A stretch of 64,000 nt of DNA, from contig CANCYO010000001.1 of NCBI GenBank assembly GCA_947382415.1, forward strand, positions 124,001-188,000. Direction: 5' to 3'. The translations under genes and the position numbers were made by a program. The DNA is from an uncultured Lachnospiraceae bacterium (GTDB lineage Bacteria; Bacillota; Clostridia; Lachnospirales; Lachnospiraceae). Below are positions 35,261 through 44,463 of this stretch, one piece after another. The notes under the pieces were generated by a model. It had not been told where the DNA came from, made no database searches, and saw only the letters and a program-made list of their open reading frames with translations. Position 1 is the stretch's first letter. Each line of letters opens with the position of its first letter.

Positions 35261-36553
35261 ATGGAACAATACGCGGTTAAAGGCGGTAATCCATTGGTCG
35301 GTGAAGTTGAAATAGGGGGGGCTAAGAATGCGGCGCTTCCTATTCTCGCCGCATCCGTGATGACGGATGAGACAGTATATATAGAAAATATGCCGGATGT
35401 GAGGGACACCAATGTGTTGTTGTCCGCCATGGAGGGCATTGGCGTACTGATGCGGCAGGAGGGCAGGCACAAGGTCATACTGAACGCCGCCAATATCAAC
35501 AATACCGAAGTGGTGGACGAGCGTCTCAAAAAGATCAGAGCTTCCTATTATCTGATAGGAGCATTGTTGGGCAAGTATAAACATGCGGAGGTGGTGCTCC
35601 CCGGGGGCTGCGATATCGGCAGCAGGGCCATCGACCAGCATATCAAGGGCTTTGAGGCTCTGGGGGCAAGGGTTGTCATCGAGCACGGACTCATCAAGAC
35701 CAGTGCGGAGCGTCTGGTGGGAAGCCATATCTATATGGATGTGGTCAGCGTGGGAGCGACGATCAATGTCATGATGGCCGCCACCATGGCTGAGGGTAAG
35801 ACCGTTATCGAGAACGCCGCCAAAGAGCCCCATGTGGTGGATCTGGCCAATTTCCTCAACAGTATGGGGGCCAATATCAAGGGCGCGGGGACGGATGTGA
35901 TCCGCATCAAGGGCGTGACCAGACTGCATGGTACGGAGTATGCCATCATCCCTGATCAGATCGAGGCGGGAACCTTTATGTTTGCCGCTGCGGTGACCAA
36001 GGGGGATGTGACGGTAAAAAATGTCATCACCAAGCATCTGGAGTCCATTACGGCCAAACTGCTTGAGATCGGCTGTGAGGTAAAAGAGGCGGATGACTGT
36101 GTCCGCGTGGTGGCCTCCAAGCCGCTGCATCACACGCAGGTGAAGACACTGCCCTATCCCGGATTCCCCACGGACATGCAGCCGCAGATCGCTGTGACAC
36201 TGGCTTTGTCCCAGGGAACCAGCATTGTGACGGAGAGTATCTTTGAGAATCGCTTTAAATACGTGGACGAGCTTACCCGTATGGGCGCAAATATCAAGGT
36301 GGAGGGCAATATCGCCATTATAAACGGCGTACCTAAGTATACGGGAGCGAGTATTTCCGCGCCGGATCTGAGGGCGGGAGCGGCGCTGGTACTGGCGGCG
36401 CTGGCAGCGGAGGGTTACAGCACGGTGGACGATATCCGCTATATCGAGAGGGGATATGAGGACTTCCATCTGAAGCTGCAGTCTCTTGGCGCTCAGATTG
36501 AGCTCATCGAGACGGAGCGCGACTTCCAGAAATTTAAATTGAAGACCGGTTAA
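35261..36553 (+). CDS. murA: UDP-N-acetylglucosamine 1-carboxyvinyltransferase
   Basis: First committed step of peptidoglycan synthesis: transfers enolpyruvyl from PEP to UDP-GlcNAc; target of fosfomycin. 430 residues. N-terminal GGAKNAALPILAAS loop, catalytic Cys117 in LPGGCDIGSRAIDQH (a Cys, so fosfomycin sensitivity is expected), and the C-terminal DLRAGAALVLAALAAEG. Firmicutes often have two paralogues; the GGCDIGSRAIDQH form resembles the MurZ/MurAB branch by memory, which I cannot verify. Monocistronic: own promoter, followed by the SAM riboswitch region. Confidence 0.94.
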   Translation: MEQYAVKGGNPLVGEVEIGGAKNAALPILAASVMTDETVYIENMPDVRDTNVLLSAMEGIGVLMRQEGRHKVILNAANINNTEVVDERLKKIRASYYLIGALLGKYKHAEVVLPGGCDIGSRAIDQHIKGFEALGARVVIEHGLIKTSAERLVGSHIYMDVVSVGATINVMMAATMAEGKTVIENAAKEPHVVDLANFLNSMGANIKGAGTDVIRIKGVTRLHGTEYAIIPDQIEAGTFMFAAAVTKGDVTVKNVITKHLESITAKLLEIGCEVKEADDCVRVVASKPLHHTQVKTLPYPGFPTDMQPQIAVTLALSQGTSIVTESIFENRFKYVDELTRMGANIKVEGNIAIINGVPKYTGASISAPDLRAGAALVLAALAAEGYSTVDDIRYIERGYEDFHLKLQSLGAQIELIETERDFQKFKLKTG

Positions 36554-36559
36554 AACGGC

Positions 36560-36588
36560 TTGACAGAAGCGTTGCTTCATAGTATATT
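36560..36588 (+). promoter_or_regulatory. Promoter of the metK transcription unit
   Basis: TTGACA (36560-36565), 17-base spacer, TATATT (36583-36588), placing transcription start near 36595, just before the riboswitch. Confidence 0.75.
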
Positions 36589-36612
36589 AACAATAACAAC
36601 AGTATATTTTTT

Positions 36613-36727
36613 CTCTTATTCAGAGTGGTGGAGATACATAGGATCGATGAAGCCACGGCAACCCCTTAATGGAAGGTGCCCACCTGAGCGAGCATATCCT
36701 GTCAGGAGACAGGTCGAACAATAAGAG
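36613..36727 (+). ncRNA. SAM-I (S-box) riboswitch
   Basis: The classic layout is visible: P1 arms CTCTTATT (36613-36620) and AATAAGAG (36720-36727), the AGAGTGGTGGAG box, GATGAAGCC-CGGCAACC core and GGAAGGTGCC, with a P4-like hairpin (TCCTGTCAGGAGACAGG region). Binding S-adenosylmethionine stabilises P1 and lets the downstream terminator form, so metK is switched off when SAM is plentiful. Confidence 0.95.
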
Positions 36728-36748
36728 GATTTGACTATCGAAATTGGC

Positions 36749-36782
36749 AGGTCCGCTTATGTGAGCGGGCCTTCTTTATTTA
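36749..36782 (+). terminator. Riboswitch expression-platform terminator
   Basis: AGGTCCGCT (36749-36757) pairs with AGCGGGCCT (36764-36772), then a T-rich run. Lies between the SAM aptamer and metK. Confidence 0.8.
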
Positions 36783-36865
36783 CATTATTTACAGAGCTTG
36801 TATTTTCAATAACTTATCATTTTACATGATATCCCACTGAGTATTGGGATAGACAGGAGGAAAAC

Positions 36866-38059
36866 ATGGAAAAACATTTATTTACTTCGGAATCTGTCAC
36901 AGAGGGGCATCCCGATAAAATCTGTGACGCTGTATCGGACGCTGTGCTGGACGCGCTGATGGAGCAGGACCCCTTCAGCCGTGTGGCATGCGAGACCTGT
37001 ACCAATACCGGTTTTGTGATGGTAATGGGCGAGGTGACCACCAAGGCCAATATTGATATCCCTGCCATTGTCAGGAAGACCGTGACGGAGATCGGTTACG
37101 ACGATTCCGAGAAGGGCTTTGACGGCAACACCTGCGCGGTTATGGTTTCCCTGGATAAGCAGTCTCCCGATATCGCCATGGGCGTGGACAAGGCTCTGGA
37201 GGCAAAGCAGGGCGAGGCAGGTATGACAGACGATCAGCTTGACGCCATCGGCGCGGGGGATCAGGGTATGATGTTTGGCTATGCCAGCAACGAGACGGAG
37301 GAATATATGCCCTATGCCATCGCTCTGGCACATAAGCTCACTGCAAAGCTTACCGAGGTGCGCAAGAACGGTACGCTTCCCTATCTTCGTCCCGACGGCA
37401 AGAGTCAGGTGACCGTGGAGTATGACGAGAATGGCAAGCCGGCCCGTCTGGAGGCAGTGGTGCTCTCCACTCAGCACGATGCAAAGGTAAGCCAGGAACA
37501 GATTCATGAGGACGTGATACAGTATATTTTTGACGAGGTGCTGCCTCAGGAAATGATCGACGGAAACACTAAGTTCTTTATCAATCCCACAGGACGCTTT
37601 GTTATCGGCGGTCCCGCCGGAGACAGCGGTCTTACGGGCCGTAAGATTATTGTGGACACCTACGGCGGATATGCCCGTCACGGCGGCGGCGCATTTTCCG
37701 GCAAGGACTGTACAAAGGTAGACAGAAGTGCTGCCTATGCGGCCCGCTATGTAGCGAAAAATATCGTGGCGGCAGGTCTTGCGGACAAGTGCGAGATCCA
37801 GCTCTCCTATGCCATCGGCGTGGCGCATCCCACCTCTATTATGGTGGATACTTACGGAACAGGAAAGGTCGGGGACGAGAAGCTGGTGGAGATCATCCGC
37901 GAGAACTTTGACCTGAGACCCGCGGGCATTATCAAAATGCTGGATCTGAGAAGACCCATTTACAGGGCTACCGCAAGCTACGGACATTTTGGCCGCACGG
38001 ATGTGGAGCTTCCCTGGGAGAAGCTGGATAAGACAGAGGAGTTAAAGAAGTATCTGTGA
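36866..38059 (+). CDS. metK: S-adenosylmethionine synthetase
   Basis: Makes SAM from methionine and ATP. 397 residues, full length. N-terminal TSESVTEGHPDKICDAVSDA, methionine/ATP site GAGDQGMMFGYA, phosphate loop GGGAFSGKDCTKVDRSAAY and C-terminal DLRRPIYRATASYGHFGR are all intact. The gene is preceded by AGGAGGAA and controlled by the SAM-I riboswitch, a direct product-feedback loop. Confidence 0.97.
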   Translation: MEKHLFTSESVTEGHPDKICDAVSDAVLDALMEQDPFSRVACETCTNTGFVMVMGEVTTKANIDIPAIVRKTVTEIGYDDSEKGFDGNTCAVMVSLDKQSPDIAMGVDKALEAKQGEAGMTDDQLDAIGAGDQGMMFGYASNETEEYMPYAIALAHKLTAKLTEVRKNGTLPYLRPDGKSQVTVEYDENGKPARLEAVVLSTQHDAKVSQEQIHEDVIQYIFDEVLPQEMIDGNTKFFINPTGRFVIGGPAGDSGLTGRKIIVDTYGGYARHGGGAFSGKDCTKVDRSAAYAARYVAKNIVAAGLADKCEIQLSYAIGVAHPTSIMVDTYGTGKVGDEKLVEIIRENFDLRPAGIIKMLDLRRPIYRATASYGHFGRTDVELPWEKLDKTEELKKYL

Positions 38060-38078
38060 CAATATATAGTTTATGATG

Positions 38079-38109
38079 AGGGCGCGTATCCGAGCAGGAA
38101 CGCGCTCCT
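38079..38109 (+). terminator. Terminator of metK
   Basis: AGGGCGCGT (38079-38087) pairs with ACGCGCTCCT (38100-38109) with one bulged base; weak T-run. Confidence 0.5.
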
Positions 38110-38144
38110 TAGTTTGACAGAAAAGTTGGCGGGAGTAAATCTGC

Positions 38145-38729
38145 ATGAAAAGAACAAAACAAAAAAGAAAAAACAATAAAGCAATACGCAAAAATATTAC
38201 TACACCAGAAGAAACTTTGGTTGAAATTTATGCGGAGGCTTATTATAGAGCACTTAGTAGATTAGAAAAAGAAAAAGAGAAATCAGATGTTGAGGAAAAA
38301 GCAGTTAAGTCAAAAAGAAAAAGAATCTTAGATATACTATTCATTTTGAATTTTATATTTTTTCCGTGGAAAATAAATAAATGCTTTAAAATAAAAAACG
38401 GCATTTATGATAGTATTTTAGTTCTGGTAACGGCAGGGGTATTAAAAGTTGCAGGTGGTTGTTTGTGGATATTTAGCCTGGTATTTGCGGTTATTGGGGT
38501 TACTGATTTTGTGTCTCATTTTACGTTTTCTGTAAATTATATATTTAATAATATAAATATATTTTTGGCAGGACTAATTGGTCTTATGTTTGGAAGCGTT
38601 CTTTATATTGCCGGAAGTGAGTTTAGCAAAGAGGAGAATAGTAATAGGATATATGCATATTCAGCCAGCATTATTGCGTTAGTAAGTTGTATAGTAGGGG
38701 TGATTGCTCTTGTGAAGGATGTAATATAA
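38145..38729 (+). CDS. AT-rich membrane protein of unknown function
   Basis: A 194-residue protein: a very basic N-terminus (MKRTKQKRKNNKAIRK), a charged helix, then about four transmembrane helices (near 62-75, 86-115, 128-155, 170-192). No motif recognised. Base and codon use are strikingly AT-rich compared with the flanking metK and dnaE genes (many AAA, ATA, TTT codons), which suggests a late arrival by transfer. No repeat or integrase flanks it. The ribosome site is weak (GGCGGGAG about 13 bases upstream). Coding is likely given the helix pattern; function unknown. Confidence 0.65.
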   Translation: MKRTKQKRKNNKAIRKNITTPEETLVEIYAEAYYRALSRLEKEKEKSDVEEKAVKSKRKRILDILFILNFIFFPWKINKCFKIKNGIYDSILVLVTAGVLKVAGGCLWIFSLVFAVIGVTDFVSHFTFSVNYIFNNINIFLAGLIGLMFGSVLYIAGSEFSKEENSNRIYAYSASIIALVSCIVGVIALVKDVI

Positions 38730-38779
38730 ATAATGTTCTTAAGCGAATTTCGTGACACTTAATCAAAAGGACAATTCCA

Positions 38780-38808
38780 TTGACAGTATTTGCAGCATCC
38801 TTTATATT
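38780..38808 (+). promoter_or_regulatory. Promoter of dnaE
   Basis: TTGACA (38780-38785), 17-base spacer, TATATT (38803-38808). Confidence 0.75.
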
Positions 38809-38851
38809 TAATTAATAGATACAAGAACAGTATTTTCAGGGAGAGAGCGTC

Positions 38852-41800
38852 ATGGCGTTTACCCATCTTCATGTCCACACGGAATATTCGCTTCTGGACG
38901 GTTCCAACAAAATAAAAGATTATGTTCACCGGGTGAAGGAGCTGGGCATGGACTCGGCGGCCATCACAGACCACGGGGTGATGTACGGCGTGATCGACTT
39001 TTACCGGGCGGCCAGGGCCGAGGGCATCAAGCCCATCCTGGGCTGTGAGATTTATGTGGCGCCCAATTCCCGCTTTGACAAGGAGCTTACCGGCGGTGAG
39101 GACAGATATTATCATCTGGTGCTTCTTGCGGAGAATAATACGGGCTATGCCAATCTGATGAAGATTGTGAGCAAGGGCTTTACGGAAGGATATTATTATA
39201 AGCCCCGGGTGGATATGGAGGTTCTGAACCGCTATCATGAAGGCATTATCGCTACCTCGGCCTGTCTGGCGGGGGAGGTGCAGCGCTATATCTCCAAGGG
39301 ACTGCCGGACGAGGCGAGAAAGGCGGCCCGGAAGTATGAAGCCTGTTTTGGCAAGGGTAATTATTTTCTGGAGCTGCAGGATCACGGCATACCGGAGCAG
39401 CGGACGGTGAACATGGAGCTCATGCGCATGAGCAAAGAACTGGATATTCCGCTGGTGGCCACCAACGATGTGCATTATACTTATGCGGAGGATGCGGATT
39501 CCCATGATATTCTGCTCTGTCTGCAGACGAATAAGAAGCTGGCGGACGAGGACCGTATGCGCTATGAGGGCGGCCAGTATTTCGTGAAGAGTGAGGAGGA
39601 GATGAAGGGGTTATTTCCCTATGCCTGGGAGGCGGTGGAGAATACCCAGCGCATCGCGGACCGGTGTAATGTGGAGATTGAGTTTGGCGTGACGAAGCTC
39701 CCTCATTTTGAAGTGCCGGAAGGTTTTGAGCCATGGACCTATCTGAATCATCTTTGCCGGGAGGGACTGGCGCAGCGCTATGGTGTGCAGCGGGAGGACG
39801 GAACCTGGACGGATCCGGGAGAGCAGCCCGCAGGGGACACGGGGCAGACGCTCTCGGAGCGCCTTGACTATGAGCTGGACGTGATCCGGCGCATGGGATA
39901 TGTGGATTATTTTTTGATTGTGTGGGATTTTATCAATTATGCGAAGCAGAATGATATCCCGGTGGGGCCGGGGCGCGGTTCGGCTGCGGGCAGTATTGTG
40001 TCTTATTGTCTGAAGATCACGGATATTGATCCGATCCGCTACAGTCTGCTGTTTGAGCGTTTTCTGAATCCGGAGCGTGTGACCATGCCGGATATTGATA
40101 TTGATTTCTGTTTTGAGCGCCGTCAGGAGGTCATCGACTATGTGAGCCGCAAATACGGCGCGGAGAAGGTGGTGCAGATCGTCACCTTCGGTACGCTGCA
40201 GGCAAAAGGCGTGATCCGGGATGTGGGGCGTGTCATGGATCTGCCCTATCAGCTCTGCGATTCTCTGGCAAAGATGGTGCCCTGGGAGTTGAATATCACG
40301 CTGGACAAGGCTCTGGACAAGAATCCGGAGCTTAGAAAGCTCTATCAGGAGGATGAGCAGGTAAAACATCTGATCGATATGTGCAGGCGGCTGGAGGGTC
40401 TGCCCAGACATTCCTCCATGCATGCGGCGGGAGTGGTTATCTGTCCGGAGTCGGCGGATGAGTTTGTGCCGCTCTCCCGGGGCAGCGACGGCTCCATCAC
40501 CACCCAGTTTACCATGACCACGCTGGAGGAGCTGGGACTGTTAAAAATGGATTTTCTGGGGCTGCGCACACTGACTGTGATTCATGATGCGGTAAATTTC
40601 GTGGAGAAGAGCACGGGTGAGCGTCTGAACATGGACGAGATCGACTATGACGATAAGGATGTGCTGGCCTCCATCGGCTCCGGCAGGACGGAAGGGATAT
40701 TCCAGCTTGAGAGCGCGGGGATGAAGAACTTCATGAAGGAGCTGAGGCCTCAGAATCTGGAGGATATCATCGCGGGCATCTCTCTTTATCGTCCCGGTCC
40801 CATGGATTTTATCCCCAAGTATATCAAGGGCAAGAATAATCATGCGGATGTGACCTATTCCTGTCCCCAGCTCGAACCGATTCTGAAGCCTACCTACGGA
40901 TGTATCGTCTATCAGGAGCAGGTGATGCAGATCGTGCGGGATCTGGGCGGCTATACGCTGGGGAGAAGCGACCTGGTGCGCCGCGCCATGAGCAAGAAGA
41001 AGCAGTCTGTCATGGAGAAGGAGCGGGCCAATTTTATCTACGGCAATGCCGAGGAGGGTGTGCCGGGCTGTCTGGCAAACGGTATCAGCGAGAGCGTGGC
41101 GGGGCAGATTTACGACGATATGATGGATTTTGCAAAATATGCCTTTAACAAGTCCCATGCTGCCTGCTATGCGGTGGTGGCCTATCAGACAGCCTGGCTG
41201 AAGTATTATCATCCTGTGGAGTTCATGGCAGCGCTTCTGACCTCTGTTATCGATAACAGCAAGAAGGTGTCGGAGTATATTCTGACCTGCCGCAGTATGG
41301 GGATTACGCTGCTTCCCCCGGATATCAATCAGGGAGAGGCGGGATTTTCCGTGTCCGGCAATCAGATCCGCTATGCCCTGACTGCAATAAAGGGTGTGGG
41401 ACGTCCGGTGATCGACACGATTGTGGAGGAACGCAGGGAGAGAGGGCCTTTTACCAATCTGAAGGATTTTATCACCCGGCTGGCCCAGACTGAGGTGAAT
41501 AAGCGCACCATTGAGAGTTTTATCAAGGCGGGAGCGCTGGATGGCCTGAACGGTACCCGCAAGCAGTTTATGAGCGTATATGTACAGATTCTGGATCATA
41601 TTACCAGAGACAGGAAGAATAATCTGGCGGGACAGTTGTCCCTGTTTGATATAGCGGATGAGGAGCAGAAGGAGGAGTTTGATCTGCGTATGCCCGATGT
41701 GGGAGAGTATCCCAGAGAGATGATGCTTGCCTTTGAGAAGGAGGTGCTGGGCATCTATATCAGCGGGCATCCCATGGAGGAGTATCAGGAGCTGTGGCAG

Positions 41801-42454
41801 CGCTATGTGACCAAAAACACCAATGATTTTGCCCTGGACGAGGAGACGGGGAGGGCCCATGTGCCGGATCAGGCCAGAGTGACGCTTGGCGGTATGATTG
41901 CGGGCAAGAATGTCAAATATACGAAAAACGATAAGATGATGGCCTTTATCATGCTGGAGGATCTGGTGGGCAGCGTGGAGGTTGTGGTGTTTCCCAGAGA
42001 TTATGAGCGATATGCGGCTCTGCTCACAGAGGATGAGAAGGTCTTCGTCCGCGGCAGGGCTTCTGTGGAGGAGGACAAGGACGGGAAGCTGATCTGTGAG
42101 GAGGTGAGAACCTTTGCGGAAGTGGAGCAAAACGGCTGGACCAGGCAGGAGAATCAAAGAAGCGCACCGGCGCAGCGGAGGGGGACTGAGCGGCAGGCTC
42201 CGGCTCCCGTGGTGAATCAGATGCCGGCCGGTCTGTGGATCCGGTTTGAGGACGCGCAGTCCTATCAGGCCCGCAGAGAGGAACTTCTGTCGGCCATCGC
42301 GGATTCCGACGGCAGCGACGATGTAGTGGTCTATCTGAAAAATACCCGGGAAGTGAAGGTTCTGCCCCCCAATCTGCGGGTGGATGCCGGGGAGGCGCTG
42401 CTGGGCCGGCTGAAAGCGATCTTTGGAGATGGGAATATCGGCGTAAAGGCTTAG
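38852..42454 (+). CDS. dnaE: DNA polymerase III subunit alpha
   Basis: Replicative polymerase subunit, 1200 residues. PHP domain at the N-terminus (FTHLHVHTEYSLLDGSN; AITDHGVMYGVIDF), palm domain with the catalytic PDIDIDF Asp residues around 413-418 after GPGRGSAAGSIVSYCL, fingers, the helix-hairpin-helix domain (GIKGVG-type: TAIKGVGRPVIDTI), a beta-clamp-like QLSLFDIA motif, and a C-terminal OB fold (VTLGGMIAGKNVKYTKNDKM). It lacks the DnaQ exonuclease, as expected for DnaE, so a separate PolC is probably encoded elsewhere. Start with AGGGAGAG upstream. Confidence 0.96.
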   Translation: MAFTHLHVHTEYSLLDGSNKIKDYVHRVKELGMDSAAITDHGVMYGVIDFYRAARAEGIKPILGCEIYVAPNSRFDKELTGGEDRYYHLVLLAENNTGYANLMKIVSKGFTEGYYYKPRVDMEVLNRYHEGIIATSACLAGEVQRYISKGLPDEARKAARKYEACFGKGNYFLELQDHGIPEQRTVNMELMRMSKELDIPLVATNDVHYTYAEDADSHDILLCLQTNKKLADEDRMRYEGGQYFVKSEEEMKGLFPYAWEAVENTQRIADRCNVEIEFGVTKLPHFEVPEGFEPWTYLNHLCREGLAQRYGVQREDGTWTDPGEQPAGDTGQTLSERLDYELDVIRRMGYVDYFLIVWDFINYAKQNDIPVGPGRGSAAGSIVSYCLKITDIDPIRYSLLFERFLNPERVTMPDIDIDFCFERRQEVIDYVSRKYGAEKVVQIVTFGTLQAKGVIRDVGRVMDLPYQLCDSLAKMVPWELNITLDKALDKNPELRKLYQEDEQVKHLIDMCRRLEGLPRHSSMHAAGVVICPESADEFVPLSRGSDGSITTQFTMTTLEELGLLKMDFLGLRTLTVIHDAVNFVEKSTGERLNMDEIDYDDKDVLASIGSGRTEGIFQLESAGMKNFMKELRPQNLEDIIAGISLYRPGPMDFIPKYIKGKNNHADVTYSCPQLEPILKPTYGCIVYQEQVMQIVRDLGGYTLGRSDLVRRAMSKKKQSVMEKERANFIYGNAEEGVPGCLANGISESVAGQIYDDMMDFAKYAFNKSHAACYAVVAYQTAWLKYYHPVEFMAALLTSVIDNSKKVSEYILTCRSMGITLLPPDINQGEAGFSVSGNQIRYALTAIKGVGRPVIDTIVEERRERGPFTNLKDFITRLAQTEVNKRTIESFIKAGALDGLNGTRKQFMSVYVQILDHITRDRKNNLAGQLSLFDIADEEQKEEFDLRMPDVGEYPREMMLAFEKEVLGIYISGHPMEEYQELWQRYVTKNTNDFALDEETGRAHVPDQARVTLGGMIAGKNVKYTKNDKMMAFIMLEDLVGSVEVVVFPRDYERYAALLTEDEKVFVRGRASVEEDKDGKLICEEVRTFAEVEQNGWTRQENQRSAPAQRRGTERQAPAPVVNQMPAGLWIRFEDAQSYQARREELLSAIADSDGSDDVVVYLKNTREVKVLPPNLRVDAGEALLGRLKAIFGDGNIGVKA

Positions 42455-42473
42455 CAAATTTCTGTAAAATCTA

Positions 42474-42502
42474 TTGAAAAGGGCCATAAATTGGATTAAA
42501 AT
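42474..42502 (+). promoter_or_regulatory. Promoter of pfkA
   Basis: TTGAAA (42474-42479), 17-base spacer, TAAAAT (42497-42502). Confidence 0.55.
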
Positions 42503-42549
42503 AGGGAAAGATTGGTTGTTAGGATCACTATTTGGTTGGAGGTAGCGTC

Positions 42550-43524
42550 ATGGCAAAGGAAATAAATACGATCGGAGTTTTGACCAGCGGTGGAGATGCA
42601 CCCGGCATGAATGCAGCCATCCGCGCCGTAGTGCGCACGTCTATCGCGCGCGGCATGAAGGTGAAGGGCATCAAAAAAGGCTATCAGGGCCTTTTAAATG
42701 AAGAGATCATAGATATGGAGGCCAAGGATGTCTCCGATATTATCCAGCGGGGCGGCACGGTTCTGGGTACTGCCAGATGTATGGAGTTCAAGACGCCGGA
42801 GGGGCAGAAGAAAGGAGCCGATATCTGCAAGAAGCATGGTATCGACGGCATCGTAGTCATCGGCGGAGACGGTTCCTACCGCGGCGCCCAGGCGCTGTCG
42901 AGACAGGGGATCAATACCATCGGACTCCCCGGCACCATCGATCTGGATATTGCATGTACGGAGTATACCATCGGATTTGACACCGCTGTAAACACCGCCA
43001 TGCAGGCCATTGATAAGGTAAAGGACACATCTTCTTCCCACGAGCGCTGCAGTATTATCGAGGTCATGGGACGTAACGCGGGATATATTGCTCTCTGGTG
43101 CGGCATCGCAAACGGTGCTGAGGATATTCTGATCCCCGAAAAATATGATTTTGACGAGCAGAATATCATCAACAATATCATAGCAAACCGCCGTAAGGGC
43201 AAGACCCACCATATTATCATCAACGCGGAGGGAATCGGACATTCCGTATCTATGGCGAGACGTATTGAGGCCGCCACCGGCATTGAGACCAGAGCAACCA
43301 TTCTCGGTTACATGCAGCGCGGAGGCAGTCCTACGGCTAAAGACCGCTATTATGCGTCCATCATGGGCGCTTACGCGGTGGATATTCTGCGACAGGGCAA
43401 GACCAACCGCGTTGTGGGTTACAGCCACGGCGAATTTGTGGACTATGATATTGAAGAGGCGCTGAACATGGTAAAGGGTATCAAGGAGAAAGAGTTTGAG
43501 ACAGCTTATCTCCTCTCTGTCTAA
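42550..43524 (+). CDS. pfkA: 6-phosphofructokinase
   Basis: Glycolytic kinase making fructose 1,6-bisphosphate. 324 residues. GVLTSGGDAPGMNAAIRA at the N-terminus, GGDGSYRGA (the Gly form typical of ATP-dependent enzymes, not the Asp of PPi enzymes), MGRNAGYIAL, and the effector/substrate region LGYMQRGGSPTAKDR. The catalytic loop reads GTIDLDI where most family members have TIDND; both catalytic Asp residues remain. Start at 42550 rather than the open ATG at 42532, since GGAGG lies seven bases before it. Confidence 0.95.
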   Translation: MAKEINTIGVLTSGGDAPGMNAAIRAVVRTSIARGMKVKGIKKGYQGLLNEEIIDMEAKDVSDIIQRGGTVLGTARCMEFKTPEGQKKGADICKKHGIDGIVVIGGDGSYRGAQALSRQGINTIGLPGTIDLDIACTEYTIGFDTAVNTAMQAIDKVKDTSSSHERCSIIEVMGRNAGYIALWCGIANGAEDILIPEKYDFDEQNIINNIIANRRKGKTHHIIINAEGIGHSVSMARRIEAATGIETRATILGYMQRGGSPTAKDRYYASIMGAYAVDILRQGKTNRVVGYSHGEFVDYDIEEALNMVKGIKEKEFETAYLLSV

Positions 43525-43574
43525 TAAAATAACGGACGGTATATAATGCGGCAGGCGCCGGGGAGGGGAAAGAC

Positions 43575-44408
43575 ATGATCAGCAGTCCCGCAAACGCCCG
43601 CATCAAGCAGGTGGTGCAGTGGCAGACCAGGGCAAAGGAGAGGCAGAAGGATCAGGTTTTTGTGGTGGAAGGACTGAAATTGTACGGGGAGGCTCCCAGG
43701 GAGAGGATCCGTGAGGTCTATGTCACTACAGAGTTTCTGGAGCGGCTGCGGAGACAGTCGGAGAGAGCTGTTTTGGATAAGCTGGGAGAGACCGGCTTTG
43801 AGGAGGTAACAGAGGAGGTTTTCGCGAAGCTGTCTGACACCCGGACGCCGCAGGGCATCCTGGCTGTGGTGGAGCAGCCCCGATATGAGTTAAATCAGCT
43901 TTTACTGCAGGAGAATCCATTGTTTTTGCTGTTGGAAGATCTGCAGGATCCGGGCAATCTGGGAACGATTCTGCGAACCGGGGAGGGAGCTGGGATAACG
44001 GGCGTTATCATGAGTGCTTCCACCGTTGATATTTTTAATCCTAAGGTGATACGGGCTACCATGGGATCTGTTTTCCGGGTGCCGTTTCTGTATGCGGATG
44101 ATCTGCAGATAACCGTAGACCGGCTGCATGAGGCCGGTGTGAAGACTTATGCGGCTCATCTACAGGGGGATGTCTATTATGACAGTTTTGGATTTTGCGG
44201 GCCTGTTGCGTTTATGATCGGAAACGAGGCGAATGGTCTGGGGGAGGCGCTTACAGCCAGAGCCTCCGCGCGTATCAAGATACCTATGGAGGGCATGGTG
44301 GAATCTCTCAACGCCGGAGTGGCCGCCGCACTGTTGATGTACGAGGCCCACAGGCAGCGCAGCAACGCAGGATTCCGGACCATGCAGGGGCATGGGATAA
44401 TACGGTAA
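43575..44408 (+). CDS. TrmH/SpoU-family RNA 2'-O-methyltransferase
   Basis: SAM-dependent rRNA or tRNA ribose methyltransferase, 277 residues. N-terminal substrate-binding domain (NARIKQVVQWQTRAKERQKD) and a C-terminal knotted SPOUT domain with motif 1 EDLQDPGNLGTILRTGEG, motif 2 FMIGNEANGL and motif 3 IPMEGMVESLNAGVAAALL. Most like the YsgA/RlmB-type subgroup; the exact target nucleotide is not readable. Start ATG with GGGGAGGGG upstream. Close to pfkA (50 bases) and proC (55 bases). Confidence 0.9.
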   Translation: MISSPANARIKQVVQWQTRAKERQKDQVFVVEGLKLYGEAPRERIREVYVTTEFLERLRRQSERAVLDKLGETGFEEVTEEVFAKLSDTRTPQGILAVVEQPRYELNQLLLQENPLFLLLEDLQDPGNLGTILRTGEGAGITGVIMSASTVDIFNPKVIRATMGSVFRVPFLYADDLQITVDRLHEAGVKTYAAHLQGDVYYDSFGFCGPVAFMIGNEANGLGEALTARASARIKIPMEGMVESLNAGVAAALLMYEAHRQRSNAGFRTMQGHGIIR

Positions 44409-44463
44409 TACGTGTCATTGACCGGATGCTCTGAATACGCGGAGCACGGAAGGAGGAATAAAC

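Noticed and set aside
35177..36580. 467-codon minus-strand ORF across murA
   Set aside because: Antisense shadow of murA with the same biased composition and no recognisable motif.
40541..42487. 648-codon minus-strand ORF across dnaE
   Set aside because: Very long but antisense to an intact, conserved dnaE; no ribosome site, and composition (His, Leu, Ile, Arg) is that of a reverse-frame shadow of GC-biased codons.
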